Assembly (NCBI GenBank): GCA_035627375.1
Contig: DASPLX010000057.1
Span: 62,001-126,000, forward strand
Reading direction: 5' to 3'
Length of the DNA stretch: 64,000 nucleotides
Source: DASPLX01 sp035627375
Lineage (GTDB): Bacteria; Pseudomonadota; Gammaproteobacteria; Burkholderiales; Burkholderiaceae_D
The notes beneath the pieces were generated by a model. The model ran no database searches. It was not told where the DNA came from and saw only the letters and a program-made list of their open reading frames with translations. How positions within the stretch are numbered: the first letter of the stretch is position 1; every line of letters begins with the position of its first letter. The position numbers were made by a program, and so were the translations under genes. This document shows, in pieces, positions 25,258 through 35,400 of the stretch.

Positions 25258-27104
25258 GCCGTCAGCTCCAGCGTGTACAACGTGGTCGGCTTTTCCTTGC
25301 CGCGCAGGACGCGCTCCCCGAGCAGCTTGAATCGGTGGCGTGCCGAGCGGTCGACCGTGCCTTGGCCGACGATGATGTCGTGGGGGAATTCGCGCGCCAT
25401 CTGCTCGAGGCGCGCGGCGACGTTCACGCTGTCGCCGACGGCGGTATAGATGCTGCGCGAGGCGGTGCCGAAGTCGCCGGCCATGGCCACGCCGCTTTCG
25501 ATGCCGATCCGCACCCGCAACGGACGCTTGCCTTCGAGGCCGCGCCGCTCGCTGAAGCGGCGCACCGCGCGCACGATTTCCTCGGCCGCGTCGAGCGCGA
25601 GATCCGCGTGATCGTCGATCGCCAGCGGCGCGCCCCAGAAGGCGACCAGGCCGTCGCCGGTGAACTTGTCGAGCGTGCCGCGATGATCGAGCACCGGTTT
25701 CGTCAGACAGGCCAGGAAATCGGTCGTCAATTGCGCCGCCTCTTCCATCGAGAGCGCTTCCACTTGCGTGGTATAGCCTTCCATGTCGGCGATCAGCGTC
25801 GTCACGCTCAGGCGGCGCGGCGTCAGCGGATCCTTCAGGCCGAGACGCAGCAGCTCGTCGACCACCGCCTCGGCAACGTACTGGCGCAATGTGCCCAGCA
25901 ACTGGCGCGATTTTCGCTGCGCGAGCTGCCAATCGAAGGGCACGGACACGGCCAGCAGGAATAGATTGGAAAGCAGCGGCCCGGTCGTGGAAAAGTGCGG
26001 ATCGTGCGGGACGATCCAGTACGCCAGGCCCAGCCACACGACCGATGCGCCGGCAAGCAGGGCGATATTGGCGGCCGCCGGCAGGCGCGGGAAGGCGTAA
26101 GCGGAAGCCGCGGCGACCAGCATCGCGAACAAGGTCGCGATCCATCTCCCCGGCCACGAAGCGGGCGCCTTGCCGGCTTGCTCGTCGAGTTGAGCCGAGA
26201 GCGCGGCGGCGTGCACCAGCATGCCCGCGGTGGAGGGCGTGAGCGGCGTGGCGACGCGATCGGTCAGGCCGAGCGAGGAAGAGCCGACGATCACCAGCCG
26301 GCCGGCCACGCGATCCTCCGGCGCCTGGAGCTTGAGAATATCGGCCGCCGATATCACGGTGTAGGCAGACCAATCGCGATCGAACGGCACGCGCGTCATG
26401 CCGGCATGCATGGCGGAGGCGCGCTTGCCGGCGGGGCGGCCGCAGCAGTCGAGCAGCATCGTCGACAGCGTGGAATAAATCCTGCCGTCATGCAGCGTTT
26501 GCATCGGCAAGCGGCGGATGGTGCCGTCCGGATCGGGCACGAAGCCGATGTTGCCGACGTGCGGCGCATGCGCCAGTCCGGCATGGTTGGCGATATGGCC
26601 GGTCGCGACCGGGATACCGGGCAAGCCGCTCGCCGGCGTGCCGCTTGCCACTCGTCCGACATGCAAGGGAGCGGGCCGTTCGACGTAATCGAAAGCCTGG
26701 GCCAGCACCACCGGCCCGTGCTGCGCCAGCATGGCTAGCCGGGCATCGCCCGCGCCGTCGGCGGGCTCCGGAAACACCAGGTCGAGCGCGACGCCGCGTG
26801 CACCATAAGGACCGAGCAGGTTCTCCAGCAATTCCGCGATGCGCTTGCGCGGCCACGGCCACGGGCCGAGGGCCGACAGGCTCGCTTCGTCGATATCGAC
26901 GACGGCGATGCGGGTTTCCGGCTCGGGCGAAGCGCGCAGGCGGATGAAATAATCGCGCAGCCATTCGTTCGCGAAGACGGACTCGGTCGAGGCCGGAATC
27001 CATTGCGACCAGACAGTCAGCAGAATCGCGATCAGGGCAAGCAGCGACCGCATGACCGTCACGGACGGAAACATCATGCGGAGATAGGCCGGCGGCTTTT
27101 TCAT
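25254..27104 (-). CDS. CHASE2-domain class III adenylate/guanylate cyclase
   Basis: 616 residues. An N-terminal transmembrane helix is followed by a periplasmic CHASE2 sensor domain (about 40-320), about three transmembrane helices (320-390), and a cytoplasmic class III cyclase domain (420-616). Catalytic features are present: metal Asp in LIADMEGYT, DKFTGDGLVAFWG with the second Asp and purine-selecting Lys, and VGDSVNVAARLE with the transition-state Asn and Arg. It should make cAMP in response to an extracytoplasmic signal. It is cotranscribed with the outer-membrane barrel gene and diverges from a FecR-domain gene. cAMP rather than cGMP is favoured but not proven. Confidence 0.9.
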   Translation of the reverse strand: MKKPPAYLRMMFPSVTVMRSLLALIAILLTVWSQWIPASTESVFANEWLRDYFIRLRASPEPETRIAVVDIDEASLSALGPWPWPRKRIAELLENLLGPYGARGVALDLVFPEPADGAGDARLAMLAQHGPVVLAQAFDYVERPAPLHVGRVASGTPASGLPGIPVATGHIANHAGLAHAPHVGNIGFVPDPDGTIRRLPMQTLHDGRIYSTLSTMLLDCCGRPAGKRASAMHAGMTRVPFDRDWSAYTVISAADILKLQAPEDRVAGRLVIVGSSSLGLTDRVATPLTPSTAGMLVHAAALSAQLDEQAGKAPASWPGRWIATLFAMLVAAASAYAFPRLPAAANIALLAGASVVWLGLAYWIVPHDPHFSTTGPLLSNLFLLAVSVPFDWQLAQRKSRQLLGTLRQYVAEAVVDELLRLGLKDPLTPRRLSVTTLIADMEGYTTQVEALSMEEAAQLTTDFLACLTKPVLDHRGTLDKFTGDGLVAFWGAPLAIDDHADLALDAAEEIVRAVRRFSERRGLEGKRPLRVRIGIESGVAMAGDFGTASRSIYTAVGDSVNVAARLEQMAREFPHDIIVGQGTVDRSARHRFKLLGERVLRGKEKPTTLYTLELTA

Positions 27105-27178
27105 GGGGAAAGCAGGCCGGCGGAAGAAGGACTGCGCAAGGTCACTATGGGGTTGCCCTTAAAATTCAATAACCTGCA

Positions 27179-27184
27179 AGTATA
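27179..27184 (-). promoter_or_regulatory. Candidate -10 for the cyclase operon
   Basis: TATACT on the minus strand lies about 75 bp before the cyclase ATG. No good -35 is seen. The small inverted repeat CCCG/CGGG lies just upstream at about 27189-27202. Confidence 0.35.
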
Positions 27185-27328
27185 ACGTCCCGTACTTTCG
27201 GGAAACATCCCCAATTCTTGGTAATTTGTAAAGGACATGGGTGAGATTGTCGGAAAAGTGTGAAAAAGAGAATCGTTGCTGGCCAAACAGGAAAAAGAGA
27301 GGAAAAATCTTATTTCCGAAGTGTAAAA

Positions 27329-27344
27329 TGTGATGGCCATCACA
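27329..27344. promoter_or_regulatory. CRP-type site A, upstream of the FecR-domain gene
   Basis: TGTGATGGCCATCACA is a perfect 16-bp palindrome with both TGTGA/TCACA arms of the CRP consensus and AAA on the left flank. It is centred 53 bp before the FecR start. A TAAAAT hexamer at 27324-27329 runs into its left arm, so binding could repress from that promoter; alternatively a promoter further downstream could be activated. The cyclase promoter diverges about 150 bp away. Confidence 0.75.
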
Positions 27345-27389
27345 GAAATTGCCGCCGGGAATAGCACAATGGCACGCAAGGAGAAGTCC

Positions 27390-28748
<1,359 letters not shown>

Positions 28749-28756
28749 AGCCCTTT

Positions 28757-28791
28757 GGGGCGGCACTATTGAAAGCGATCAGGGCTGCCCC
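28757..28791 (+). terminator. Weak hairpin after the FecR-domain gene
   Basis: GGGGCGGC pairs with GCTGCCCC (one G-U pair) over a 19-base loop, followed by a mild pyrimidine stretch. It is a possible terminator, poorly supported. Confidence 0.3.
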
Positions 28792-28975
28792 GCGCTCCTT
28801 CTATCCAGTATCTCAATGAATGTGGTTCGGGATGAATATTCCCGGGCGATGTGATTCTGGGCGCGGACTATTTCGTGAAATAGAAGCCTCTCGTAATTCA
28901 TGGCTCGTCGGATCGCGTCTTTTTGCCTTTATTCACTCTGTAAAGGCTGTCAAAAAACAACAAAATTTTGGCAAA

Positions 28976-28991
28976 TGTGATGGCCGTCACA
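28976..28991. promoter_or_regulatory. CRP-type site B, upstream of the S-layer-like gene
   Basis: TGTGATGGCCGTCACA keeps both TGTGA and TCACA arms and shares the GGCC core of site A. Its centre is 31.5 bp before the start of the TATACT at 29015, close to the class II CRP arrangement (centre near -41.5). Direct activation of the surface-protein gene is therefore likely. Confidence 0.75.
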
Positions 28992-29014
28992 ACATTCGGG
29001 TGGCCATCAGGCAA

Positions 29015-29020
29015 TATACT
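29015..29020 (+). promoter_or_regulatory. Candidate -10 of the S-layer-like gene
   Basis: TATACT, predicting a transcription start near 29027 and a leader of about 95 nt. The expected -35 position overlaps the CRP-type site and has no consensus, as in activator-dependent promoters. Confidence 0.5.
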
Positions 29021-29121
29021 TCCACGTCTGCAAAAAGCACTCAGTCCGTATACAGCGCTGTGTGCGGAGTGAATGGCAGATCAACTTGGTTTAACTTAAA
29101 TCACCTTAAGGAAAAAACACC

Positions 29122-32100
29122 ATGGCAGCAGCAGATTACAATACCGTAGTTCAGCAGCTCTACGTCGCCTATTTCGGACGCCCGGCTGATCCGGTTGGCC
29201 TCGCCAACTTCACGGCTCAGTTGAATGCTATCGGCGCTCCGACGACGATGAGCGAACTGAACGCCGCTTACGCTACCGACTCGACCGTTAAGACCTTGGT
29301 CGACTCTTTCGGCACCAGCACCGAGTCCACTTCCTTGTACACTGGCTCGACCGTTGCATTCGTCAATGCTATTTTCCAGAACGTCCTGGGCCGTAGCGCC
29401 GCTCTGGAAGGCCTGCTGTACTGGTCCGCCGAGATCGACTCCGGTCGTCTGAGCCGCGGCAAGGCTGCCATGTCCATCATGGCTGGCGCCCAAACCAACA
29501 CCACCGCTCAAGGTTTGATCGACGCCGCAGTAATTGCGAACAAGACCACTGTTGCCACCAACTTCACCACCGGTCTCAATACGGCTGAAGAAGTCATCGC
29601 TTATTCCGGCTCCACCGCTGCGGCAAATGCCCGCACGATGCTGGGTCAAGTCACCAACACGACCGACACGACCGCTTTCCAAACGACGGTGGATTCCACG
29701 ATCACCACGATCGTCAACACCCCGACCGTTGCCGGCTCGACCTTCCAGCTCACCGCTGGTACGGACAAGGGCACTTCCTTCACGGGCAGCGCAGGTAACG
29801 ACTCCTTTGTCGGTTATACTTCCACGGCTACGAATGCACTGACCTCGTTCGACTCGATCGATGGTGGTGCTGGTACCGATGCCCTCGACATCGTGGTTAC
29901 CGCGGCTCTCGACTTGACCGCTAACGTCAGCACGACGGTCAAGAACATCGAAACCGCAAGCCTGATCAGCTCCGGCAAGGTTGATGCCGACGTGAGCGGC
30001 TGGACCGGCCTGACCTCGTTGACGGTGTCCGGTGTTGGCGGTAACACGGCCAACAAAGGCATCACCGCTGCAACGACGACCGACATAACGCTGTCTGATT
30101 CTGCATTGGCTGCCGGCAACCTGGGTCTCAACGGCGGTAAGGCTATCACCGTGACGGCTACCGGTTTGACCAACCTGGCAACCAACGCTGTGACCATCGG
30201 CGCGACGACGGCTGCCAAGGGCGCTGTGACGGTTTCGACGACCGGTTCGTTGGCTGCTGATACTCAAGTGCTTGGCGATATCGCGATCACCGGCGGCACG
30301 ACGGTCAGCGTTACGCAAAACGTTTCCGCAACGGCTGCCTATGCTGCGACCGTGTTGACTGGCAGCGTTACCGAAAGCATCAGCAGCGGTAACGTCACCG
30401 TCACCGGCACCAGCGACACGACGTCCGTCACGGTGACCGATACGGCTGCTGTTACAGCAGTGAATAGCGCGACCGCCGGTGTCGTCGGTATTACCAATGG
30501 TACCGTCACGATTACCGACGCGAACGCCGCTAGCGCCACCGCTGCCGGCACCATCAACACCGTTACGTTGAGCAACTTCGGTGCTGCAACGGTCAACTCG
30601 GGCGCACTGGCAACCGTGAACCTGAGCGGCAAAGGCACTTCGTTCACCGGCACCGCTGGCGCTCTGACGACGCCGACGGCCACGACCCTGGCGCTGAACC
30701 TCAACAACCTGACCACGACTGGCGCTGTCACGCTGGATTCCGACTACACCACGCTGAACATCGCTTCGTCGACCAAGGCTTCGACCCTGAACAGCCTGGT
30801 CGCATCGGGCGCCACCACGGTGAACGTCTCCGGCGACGCAGCTCTGACCTTGACCGGCCAGACGCTGACTGCTGCTACCGCGATCAACGTGACGAACACC
30901 GCAGGTGTTACCTTGGGTTCCTCGCTGGCAACCGGCACGGCCTTTACCGGCGGCACAGGCGCTGACTCGGTCATCGTCGGCGCAACGACCAAGGCGATCG
31001 CCATGGGCGCAGGTGACGACACCGTTACCGCTAGCGTCGCTCTCGGCACGGGTGGTTCGATCGATGCCGGCGAAGGCACCGACACGCTGTCGATGACTTC
31101 CGCTAACGCAGCGGCGCGTTCCGCTTCCTCGACGTTCGAAGGCGTTATTTCCAACTTCGAAGTGTTGGAACTGGGTGACACCAGCACGGCTGACGCGATC
31201 GACCTCGGCAACCTGGACGACATCAGCACCATCACGTCGGCTGGCGTGAGCGCGAACGGCCTGACCCTGACCAACCTGGGCGCGACCAACTCGGTGGAAT
31301 TCACCGGCCTGATCGCCGCAGCATCGTCGATCGCTCTGGCTTCCAGCTCCGGCTCGAGCGACACGGTCAACCTGAAGTTCTCGGCAACCAACGGCTTCAC
31401 CAGCACGGCTGCCCTGACCATCGGTGGTGTTGAGAACATCAACATCACGACGGACGACACCGATTCGACCGCTGCGACTACCGCTTTCACGCAAGCAATC
31501 ACTGCTGCCGCTGCTAAAGCTGTCACGGTGACGGGCGACGTCGGTATCAACCTGAACGGCCTGAACACCACCACGCTGACCAGCCTGGACGCCAGCGGCG
31601 TCACGGCAACCGGTGCCGCAGGTGCTGTCACCCTGACGACCGGTGCTCTGGCTGCTGCAGCTACGCTGAAGGGCGGCGCCGGTAACGACACGCTGATCGC
31701 TTCGACGGCAACCAAGGCGCTGACCATGAGCGGTAACGGCGGCGACGACGTGCTGACCGGTGGCGATGCCGCCGATACGATCTCCGGTGGTACCGGCGAC
31801 GACATCATCGACGGCGACGCTGCCGGCGATACGCTCACCGGTGATGCAGGCGCCGACTTGTTCCTCGTCACCGCTGTGACCGATTCGAACGGCGTCAACC
31901 AAGATACGATCACCGACTTCGTGTCCGCTACCGACAAGATTGGTATTGCAGCAAACGTGACCTATGCCGGCGAGGCAAATGGTTATGGCGCTGTGCTGAC
32001 CTCTTTGACCGGCGTTGCTTACCAAGCCGTGCTCGATACCAGCACCAGCACGCTGTATGTTGACGTTGATGCTAGCCAGACATTGACTTCGGCTGATATC

Positions 32101-32817
32101 ACCATGAAGCTCAACAGCGTTACCGATCTGGCGCAAGCTGACTTCGCACGTGTTGGTACGTCTGGCGGTGATGCTATCACCGGTACGGCGAACGGCGAGT
32201 ATATCTACGGCTTCGCAGGTGCCGATACGTTCACCGGCGGCCTGGGCGCAGACACCATCTTCACGGGCGCAGGTGCTGATAACGTTGTTATCACCGGCGG
32301 CTTGACGATGGATACGGTCAAGGACTTCACGACCGGTGCGGGCGGCGACAAGGTTCAGCTCGACATCTCCGAACTGGAAACCGCAGGTGCCGTGGAAGCC
32401 GCGATCACCCTCAGCCTGGACGACCTGGTTGACGGTACGACGGCAATCGGTGCAAGCGCCGCTACCATCCAGGAAGTTGCCGATCAGGCTGGTGGTGCCG
32501 CTGCCGCTGCTGCTGGTGCCGCAACGGTCTATGTCCTGTTGACCGAGACGTATGCTGACCTGGCTGCTTTGGAAACCGGCCTGGAAACCGGCGACCATGA
32601 GTTGACCGTTCATGCCAACGCGGCTCAACACGATGGCTTCATCGTCGTGTGGTCTGACGGCACCGATTCGCACGTCTCCTTGGTGCGTATCGCGGTTGAC
32701 AGCGGCGCGGACTTCGCCGCTGGCGACCTGGTTGCTACCGATCTGGCCAAGATCGTTGGTACCGGTACCCTCACCGCTGGCGAGATCCACGCCGACAACT
32801 TCGCATTCATCGCCTAA
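29122..32817 (+). CDS. S-layer-like / adhesin protein: DUF4214 and RTX repeats, type I secreted
   Basis: 1231 residues, very rich in Thr, Ala, Gly and Ser, with no cysteine that I can find and about two dozen lysines. Two DUF4214-type segments are at the N-terminus (QLYVAYFGRPADPVGLANF; FQNVLGRSAALEGLLYW). A long beta-rich repetitive body follows. RTX calcium-binding nonapeptides occur near 850-915 (GGAGNDTL, GGTGDDIIDG) and near 1015-1055. There is no signal peptide, and the C-terminus ends in hydrophobic residues (DNFAFIA), as for type I secretion. The layout resembles Caulobacter RsaA. Codons favour GCT and GGT, unlike neighbouring genes, suggesting high expression. A complete ABC/HlyD/TolC exporter lies 6 kb downstream. 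Confidence 0.85.
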   Translation: MAAADYNTVVQQLYVAYFGRPADPVGLANFTAQLNAIGAPTTMSELNAAYATDSTVKTLVDSFGTSTESTSLYTGSTVAFVNAIFQNVLGRSAALEGLLYWSAEIDSGRLSRGKAAMSIMAGAQTNTTAQGLIDAAVIANKTTVATNFTTGLNTAEEVIAYSGSTAAANARTMLGQVTNTTDTTAFQTTVDSTITTIVNTPTVAGSTFQLTAGTDKGTSFTGSAGNDSFVGYTSTATNALTSFDSIDGGAGTDALDIVVTAALDLTANVSTTVKNIETASLISSGKVDADVSGWTGLTSLTVSGVGGNTANKGITAATTTDITLSDSALAAGNLGLNGGKAITVTATGLTNLATNAVTIGATTAAKGAVTVSTTGSLAADTQVLGDIAITGGTTVSVTQNVSATAAYAATVLTGSVTESISSGNVTVTGTSDTTSVTVTDTAAVTAVNSATAGVVGITNGTVTITDANAASATAAGTINTVTLSNFGAATVNSGALATVNLSGKGTSFTGTAGALTTPTATTLALNLNNLTTTGAVTLDSDYTTLNIASSTKASTLNSLVASGATTVNVSGDAALTLTGQTLTAATAINVTNTAGVTLGSSLATGTAFTGGTGADSVIVGATTKAIAMGAGDDTVTASVALGTGGSIDAGEGTDTLSMTSANAAARSASSTFEGVISNFEVLELGDTSTADAIDLGNLDDISTITSAGVSANGLTLTNLGATNSVEFTGLIAAASSIALASSSGSSDTVNLKFSATNGFTSTAALTIGGVENINITTDDTDSTAATTAFTQAITAAAAKAVTVTGDVGINLNGLNTTTLTSLDASGVTATGAAGAVTLTTGALAAAATLKGGAGNDTLIASTATKALTMSGNGGDDVLTGGDAADTISGGTGDDIIDGDAAGDTLTGDAGADLFLVTAVTDSNGVNQDTITDFVSATDKIGIAANVTYAGEANGYGAVLTSLTGVAYQAVLDTSTSTLYVDVDASQTLTSADITMKLNSVTDLAQADFARVGTSGGDAITGTANGEYIYGFAGADTFTGGLGADTIFTGAGADNVVITGGLTMDTVKDFTTGAGGDKVQLDISELETAGAVEAAITLSLDDLVDGTTAIGASAATIQEVADQAGGAAAAAAGAATVYVLLTETYADLAALETGLETGDHELTVHANAAQHDGFIVVWSDGTDSHVSLVRIAVDSGADFAAGDLVATDLAKIVGTGTLTAGEIHADNFAFIA

Positions 32818-32834
32818 TCTCCTTCCCGGAGATG

Positions 32835-32856
32835 TCCTTGGCCGCAAGGCCAAGGA
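32835..32856 (+). terminator. Perfect 9-bp hairpin with GCAA tetraloop after the S-layer-like gene
   Basis: TCCTTGGCC and GGCCAAGGA pair perfectly around a GNRA-type GCAA loop, 18 bases after the stop codon. There is no T-tract. It probably protects the mRNA 3' end just before the real terminator. Confidence 0.6.
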
Positions 32857-32870
32857 TGATGAAATTCGAA

Positions 32871-32902
32871 CCCCACCCCTCGCAAGGGGGTGGGGTTTTT
32901 TT
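32871..32902 (+). terminator. Strong rho-independent terminator
   Basis: CCCCACCCC pairs with GGGGTGGGG across a short loop, followed by seven Ts. This ends the S-layer-like transcript and isolates it from the methyltransferase gene downstream. Confidence 0.9.
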
Positions 32903-32961
32903 CATGGCGCGTTTAAGATGTAGCGCGACGAGAATTTCAATCCCATGTTGAAGGAAGAGTC

Positions 32962-34500
32962 ATGAGCGACTGGAGCGCCGGCTACGTGGCCGACATCGGT
33001 TATACCTTTGGTTACTACCCCGAACTAAATCCGCTAAGAGTAAAATTAGCTTTCCTCAATGCAGGCTTGGTGTACCCCGACATGGGAAACGCCTGCGAAC
33101 TCGGTTATGGCCAGGGTTTGAGCGCCAATCTGCATGCCGCCGCATCGGTGACTTCCTGGTATGGCAATGACTTCAATCCGGCGCAAGCCGGCTTTGCGCA
33201 GGAGTTGGCCGAAGCGTCCGGCTCCGGTGCGAAGCTCACCGATGAGGCTTTCGCGGATTTCGCCAATCGGACCGACCTGCCGGATTTCGATTACATCGGC
33301 TTGCATGGAATCTGGAGCTGGGTTTCCGATGAGAATCGCACGGTCATCATCGATTTCATCCGACGAAAGCTCAAAGTCGGAGGTGTGCTCTATGTAAGTT
33401 ACAACACCTTGCCAGGGTTGAGCGCGTTCTCGCCCGTGCGCCATCTGATGACCCACCACGCGAAAATCATGGGTGCCGAGGGACTCGGTATCGTTAGCCG
33501 CGTTGATGGCGCGATGGCTTTCGTCGAGAAGCTGTTCGCCGTCAATCCGGGCTATGTTCGTGCCAATCCGCAAATTCTGGAACACATCAAGAAAATCAAA
33601 GGCAGAGACCGGCACTACCTGGCGCACGAATATTTCAATCGGGATTGGCATCCGATGCATTTCAGCACGATGGCGGATTGGCTATCGCCTTGCAAACTCA
33701 CTTACGCATGTTCGGCCAATTATTTGGATCATATCGATATACTCAACCTGACGCCCGAACAGCAGAGTTTCTTGAAAGAGATCCCGGATGCCGTGTTTCG
33801 TGAGACGGTGCGCGACTTCATGACCAATCAACAGTTTCGTCGCGACTACTGGGTCAAGGGAGCCCGCAAACTCAACGCTATCGAACGTTCCGAGAAACTG
33901 CGCGCGCTCAGAGTCATACTGAGCGCGGATCGTCGGGACGTGTCCCTGAAAGTAAGCGGCGCGCTGGGAGAGGCAACCATGAACGCCGATGTCTATAACC
34001 CTATCCTCGACATCCTGGCGGACAATCAGCCGAAGACCCTTGCGGAAATCGAGCAAGAGGCAAGGGGCAAGGGCAATGTCACTCTCGTTCAAGTGCTGGA
34101 AGTCATCATGGTGTTGGCAGGCGCGGGTCATGTGAAGCCGGTGCAGGATCAAGCGGTGATGGATCGAGCCAAGGTGCATGCCGACAAACTCAATTTGTAC
34201 TTGATGAACAAGGCCCGCGGTTCAAACGATGTCGGTTTTCTCGCCAGTCCTGCGACGGGCGGAGGCTTCACGGCAGGACGGACAATGCAGCTTTTCTTGC
34301 TGGCTATCGTCCAAGGCAAGAAGCAGCCGGAAGAATGGGCGAAGTTCGCCGCACATCTTCTGGCGGCCCAAGGCCAGAAGATCATCAAAGACGGCAAGAC
34401 TCTTCAAACACCGGAGGAAAACTTGGCGGAGCTTATGGAACAGGCCAAGGTGTTTTCGGAAAAGCAGTTGCAGATTCTCAAGGCACTGCAGATCGTTTAA
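32962..34500 (+). CDS. PKMT-like SAM methyltransferase with methyltransferase regulatory domain
   Basis: 512 residues. The N-terminal class I methyltransferase domain contains ACELGYGQGLSANLHAAA near residue 44 and FDYIGLHGIWSWVSDENR. It is followed by a methyltransferase regulatory domain (about 210-300, HYLAHEYFNRDWHPMHFSTM) and a helical C-terminal part. This architecture is shared with the rickettsial protein-lysine methyltransferases PKMT1/2, which modify the outer-membrane protein OmpB. Its place directly after a secreted surface protein suggests that protein as substrate; this is inference from context. It is separated from the S-layer-like gene by the terminator but shares direction. 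Confidence 0.82.
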   Translation: MSDWSAGYVADIGYTFGYYPELNPLRVKLAFLNAGLVYPDMGNACELGYGQGLSANLHAAASVTSWYGNDFNPAQAGFAQELAEASGSGAKLTDEAFADFANRTDLPDFDYIGLHGIWSWVSDENRTVIIDFIRRKLKVGGVLYVSYNTLPGLSAFSPVRHLMTHHAKIMGAEGLGIVSRVDGAMAFVEKLFAVNPGYVRANPQILEHIKKIKGRDRHYLAHEYFNRDWHPMHFSTMADWLSPCKLTYACSANYLDHIDILNLTPEQQSFLKEIPDAVFRETVRDFMTNQQFRRDYWVKGARKLNAIERSEKLRALRVILSADRRDVSLKVSGALGEATMNADVYNPILDILADNQPKTLAEIEQEARGKGNVTLVQVLEVIMVLAGAGHVKPVQDQAVMDRAKVHADKLNLYLMNKARGSNDVGFLASPATGGGFTAGRTMQLFLLAIVQGKKQPEEWAKFAAHLLAAQGQKIIKDGKTLQTPEENLAELMEQAKVFSEKQLQILKALQIV

Positions 34501-34521
34501 GCGACTCGCGATGCATAACCG

Positions 34522-35388
34522 ATGATTTCAGAATTCACTTCCGAGCCGATTCCTATCGCGCTTGATGCCGACGCGGAAGCGTTGATTCGGCAAGATATCA
34601 GCAGGCGACTAAGAACATTTCTTGGACACTATGACCTGCGCATCTACATTACCGATAAGGCCTATGTGGATGTCGGACGGGGTTCGTTTAATGCCGCCTC
34701 AAGAGTCGAATACCTGAACATCGGCTTTTCCGGATGCATTGGAACCGTTGGGCAATTCTGCGACTTTGCGCTGCCATGCAAGCTGTTCGCCGGTGGCGAG
34801 CACCATAACGAATTGCCGGTCAATATCACGATGACCGGTGTGCCGACTTTCCAAGCCAAGACGCAAAAATTCAACATTGGGAATTTGCGCGCAAATGAAC
34901 CGATCCCTTTCGAGATCGGGCACGCCGTTCTCATATCGGCGGACGTCAAGGTGATGAGCGGCGCAAAAATCGGCGATGGCGCCGTGCTTGCCGCGAATGC
35001 GTTGGCGACCGGTGTGATCGAACCGTTCTGGATGTATGGCGGATTGCCGGCCAGGAAGTTGAAGCCGAGATTCGACGAGCAGACGATGCGCGCAATCTCT
35101 GCGGTCCGCTGGTGGGACTTTGACACGGTCTATCTAGGCAACAATCTCGACTGCCTGCAGGAATTGGCGGTAGACACGTCGTCTGACCATGTTTATCGCA
35201 AACCGACGCCACGGCTGGTCATCAAACTCATCAAAATGAACACGCCTCATCAGAAAGTGGAAATCGCCGGTTTCGTGGAGGGAGAACGCATGCGCCCGTT
35301 GTCGGAGGCCCCGGTAAAGATGCAGAAGTATCTAGCCCAGCTCGGCGGTCCGGGGCCGTATTACTGGCTTGCCAATGCTTGGGAATGA
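34522..35388 (+). CDS. Hexapeptide-repeat acyltransferase (CatB/LbH type)
   Basis: 288 residues. The centre shows the left-handed beta-helix pattern of trimeric acyltransferases (IGFSGCIGTVGQFCDFALPC, HAVLISADVKVMSGAKIGDGAVLAANALATG) and the CatB-like YGGLPARKLKPRF. Such enzymes O- or N-acetylate sugars or small molecules. It follows the PKMT-like gene by 21 bp and faces the glycosyltransferase pair, so it may acetylate a glycan on the surface protein. A C-terminal extension of about 80 residues is unusual for the family. The substrate is unknown. Confidence 0.78.
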   Translation: MISEFTSEPIPIALDADAEALIRQDISRRLRTFLGHYDLRIYITDKAYVDVGRGSFNAASRVEYLNIGFSGCIGTVGQFCDFALPCKLFAGGEHHNELPVNITMTGVPTFQAKTQKFNIGNLRANEPIPFEIGHAVLISADVKVMSGAKIGDGAVLAANALATGVIEPFWMYGGLPARKLKPRFDEQTMRAISAVRWWDFDTVYLGNNLDCLQELAVDTSSDHVYRKPTPRLVIKLIKMNTPHQKVEIAGFVEGERMRPLSEAPVKMQKYLAQLGGPGPYYWLANAWE

Positions 35389-35400
35389 GTCCGCGTAATC

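Larger units (their letters stand above)
28749..29121 (+). promoter_or_regulatory. 373-bp regulatory region upstream of the S-layer-like gene
   Basis: No gene is supported here. It contains a weak hairpin after the FecR gene, a CRP half-site near 28851, the full CRP-type site B at 28976-28991, a -10 at 29015-29020 and a leader of about 95 nt ending in CTTAAGGAAAA, a strong ribosome-binding site for the ATG at 29122. Confidence 0.6.

Noticed and set aside
27329..27344. Site A considered as an FNR/FixK box
   Set aside because: FNR boxes are TTGAT-N4-ATCAA; the TGTGA arms fit CRP, and the neighbouring regulator lacks FNR cysteines.
29101..32853. A 1250-codon reading frame antisense to the S-layer-like gene
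   Set aside because: It mirrors the sense gene. The sense frame has DUF4214 and RTX motifs, a strong ribosome-binding site and a promoter, while the antisense product has no recognisable domain.
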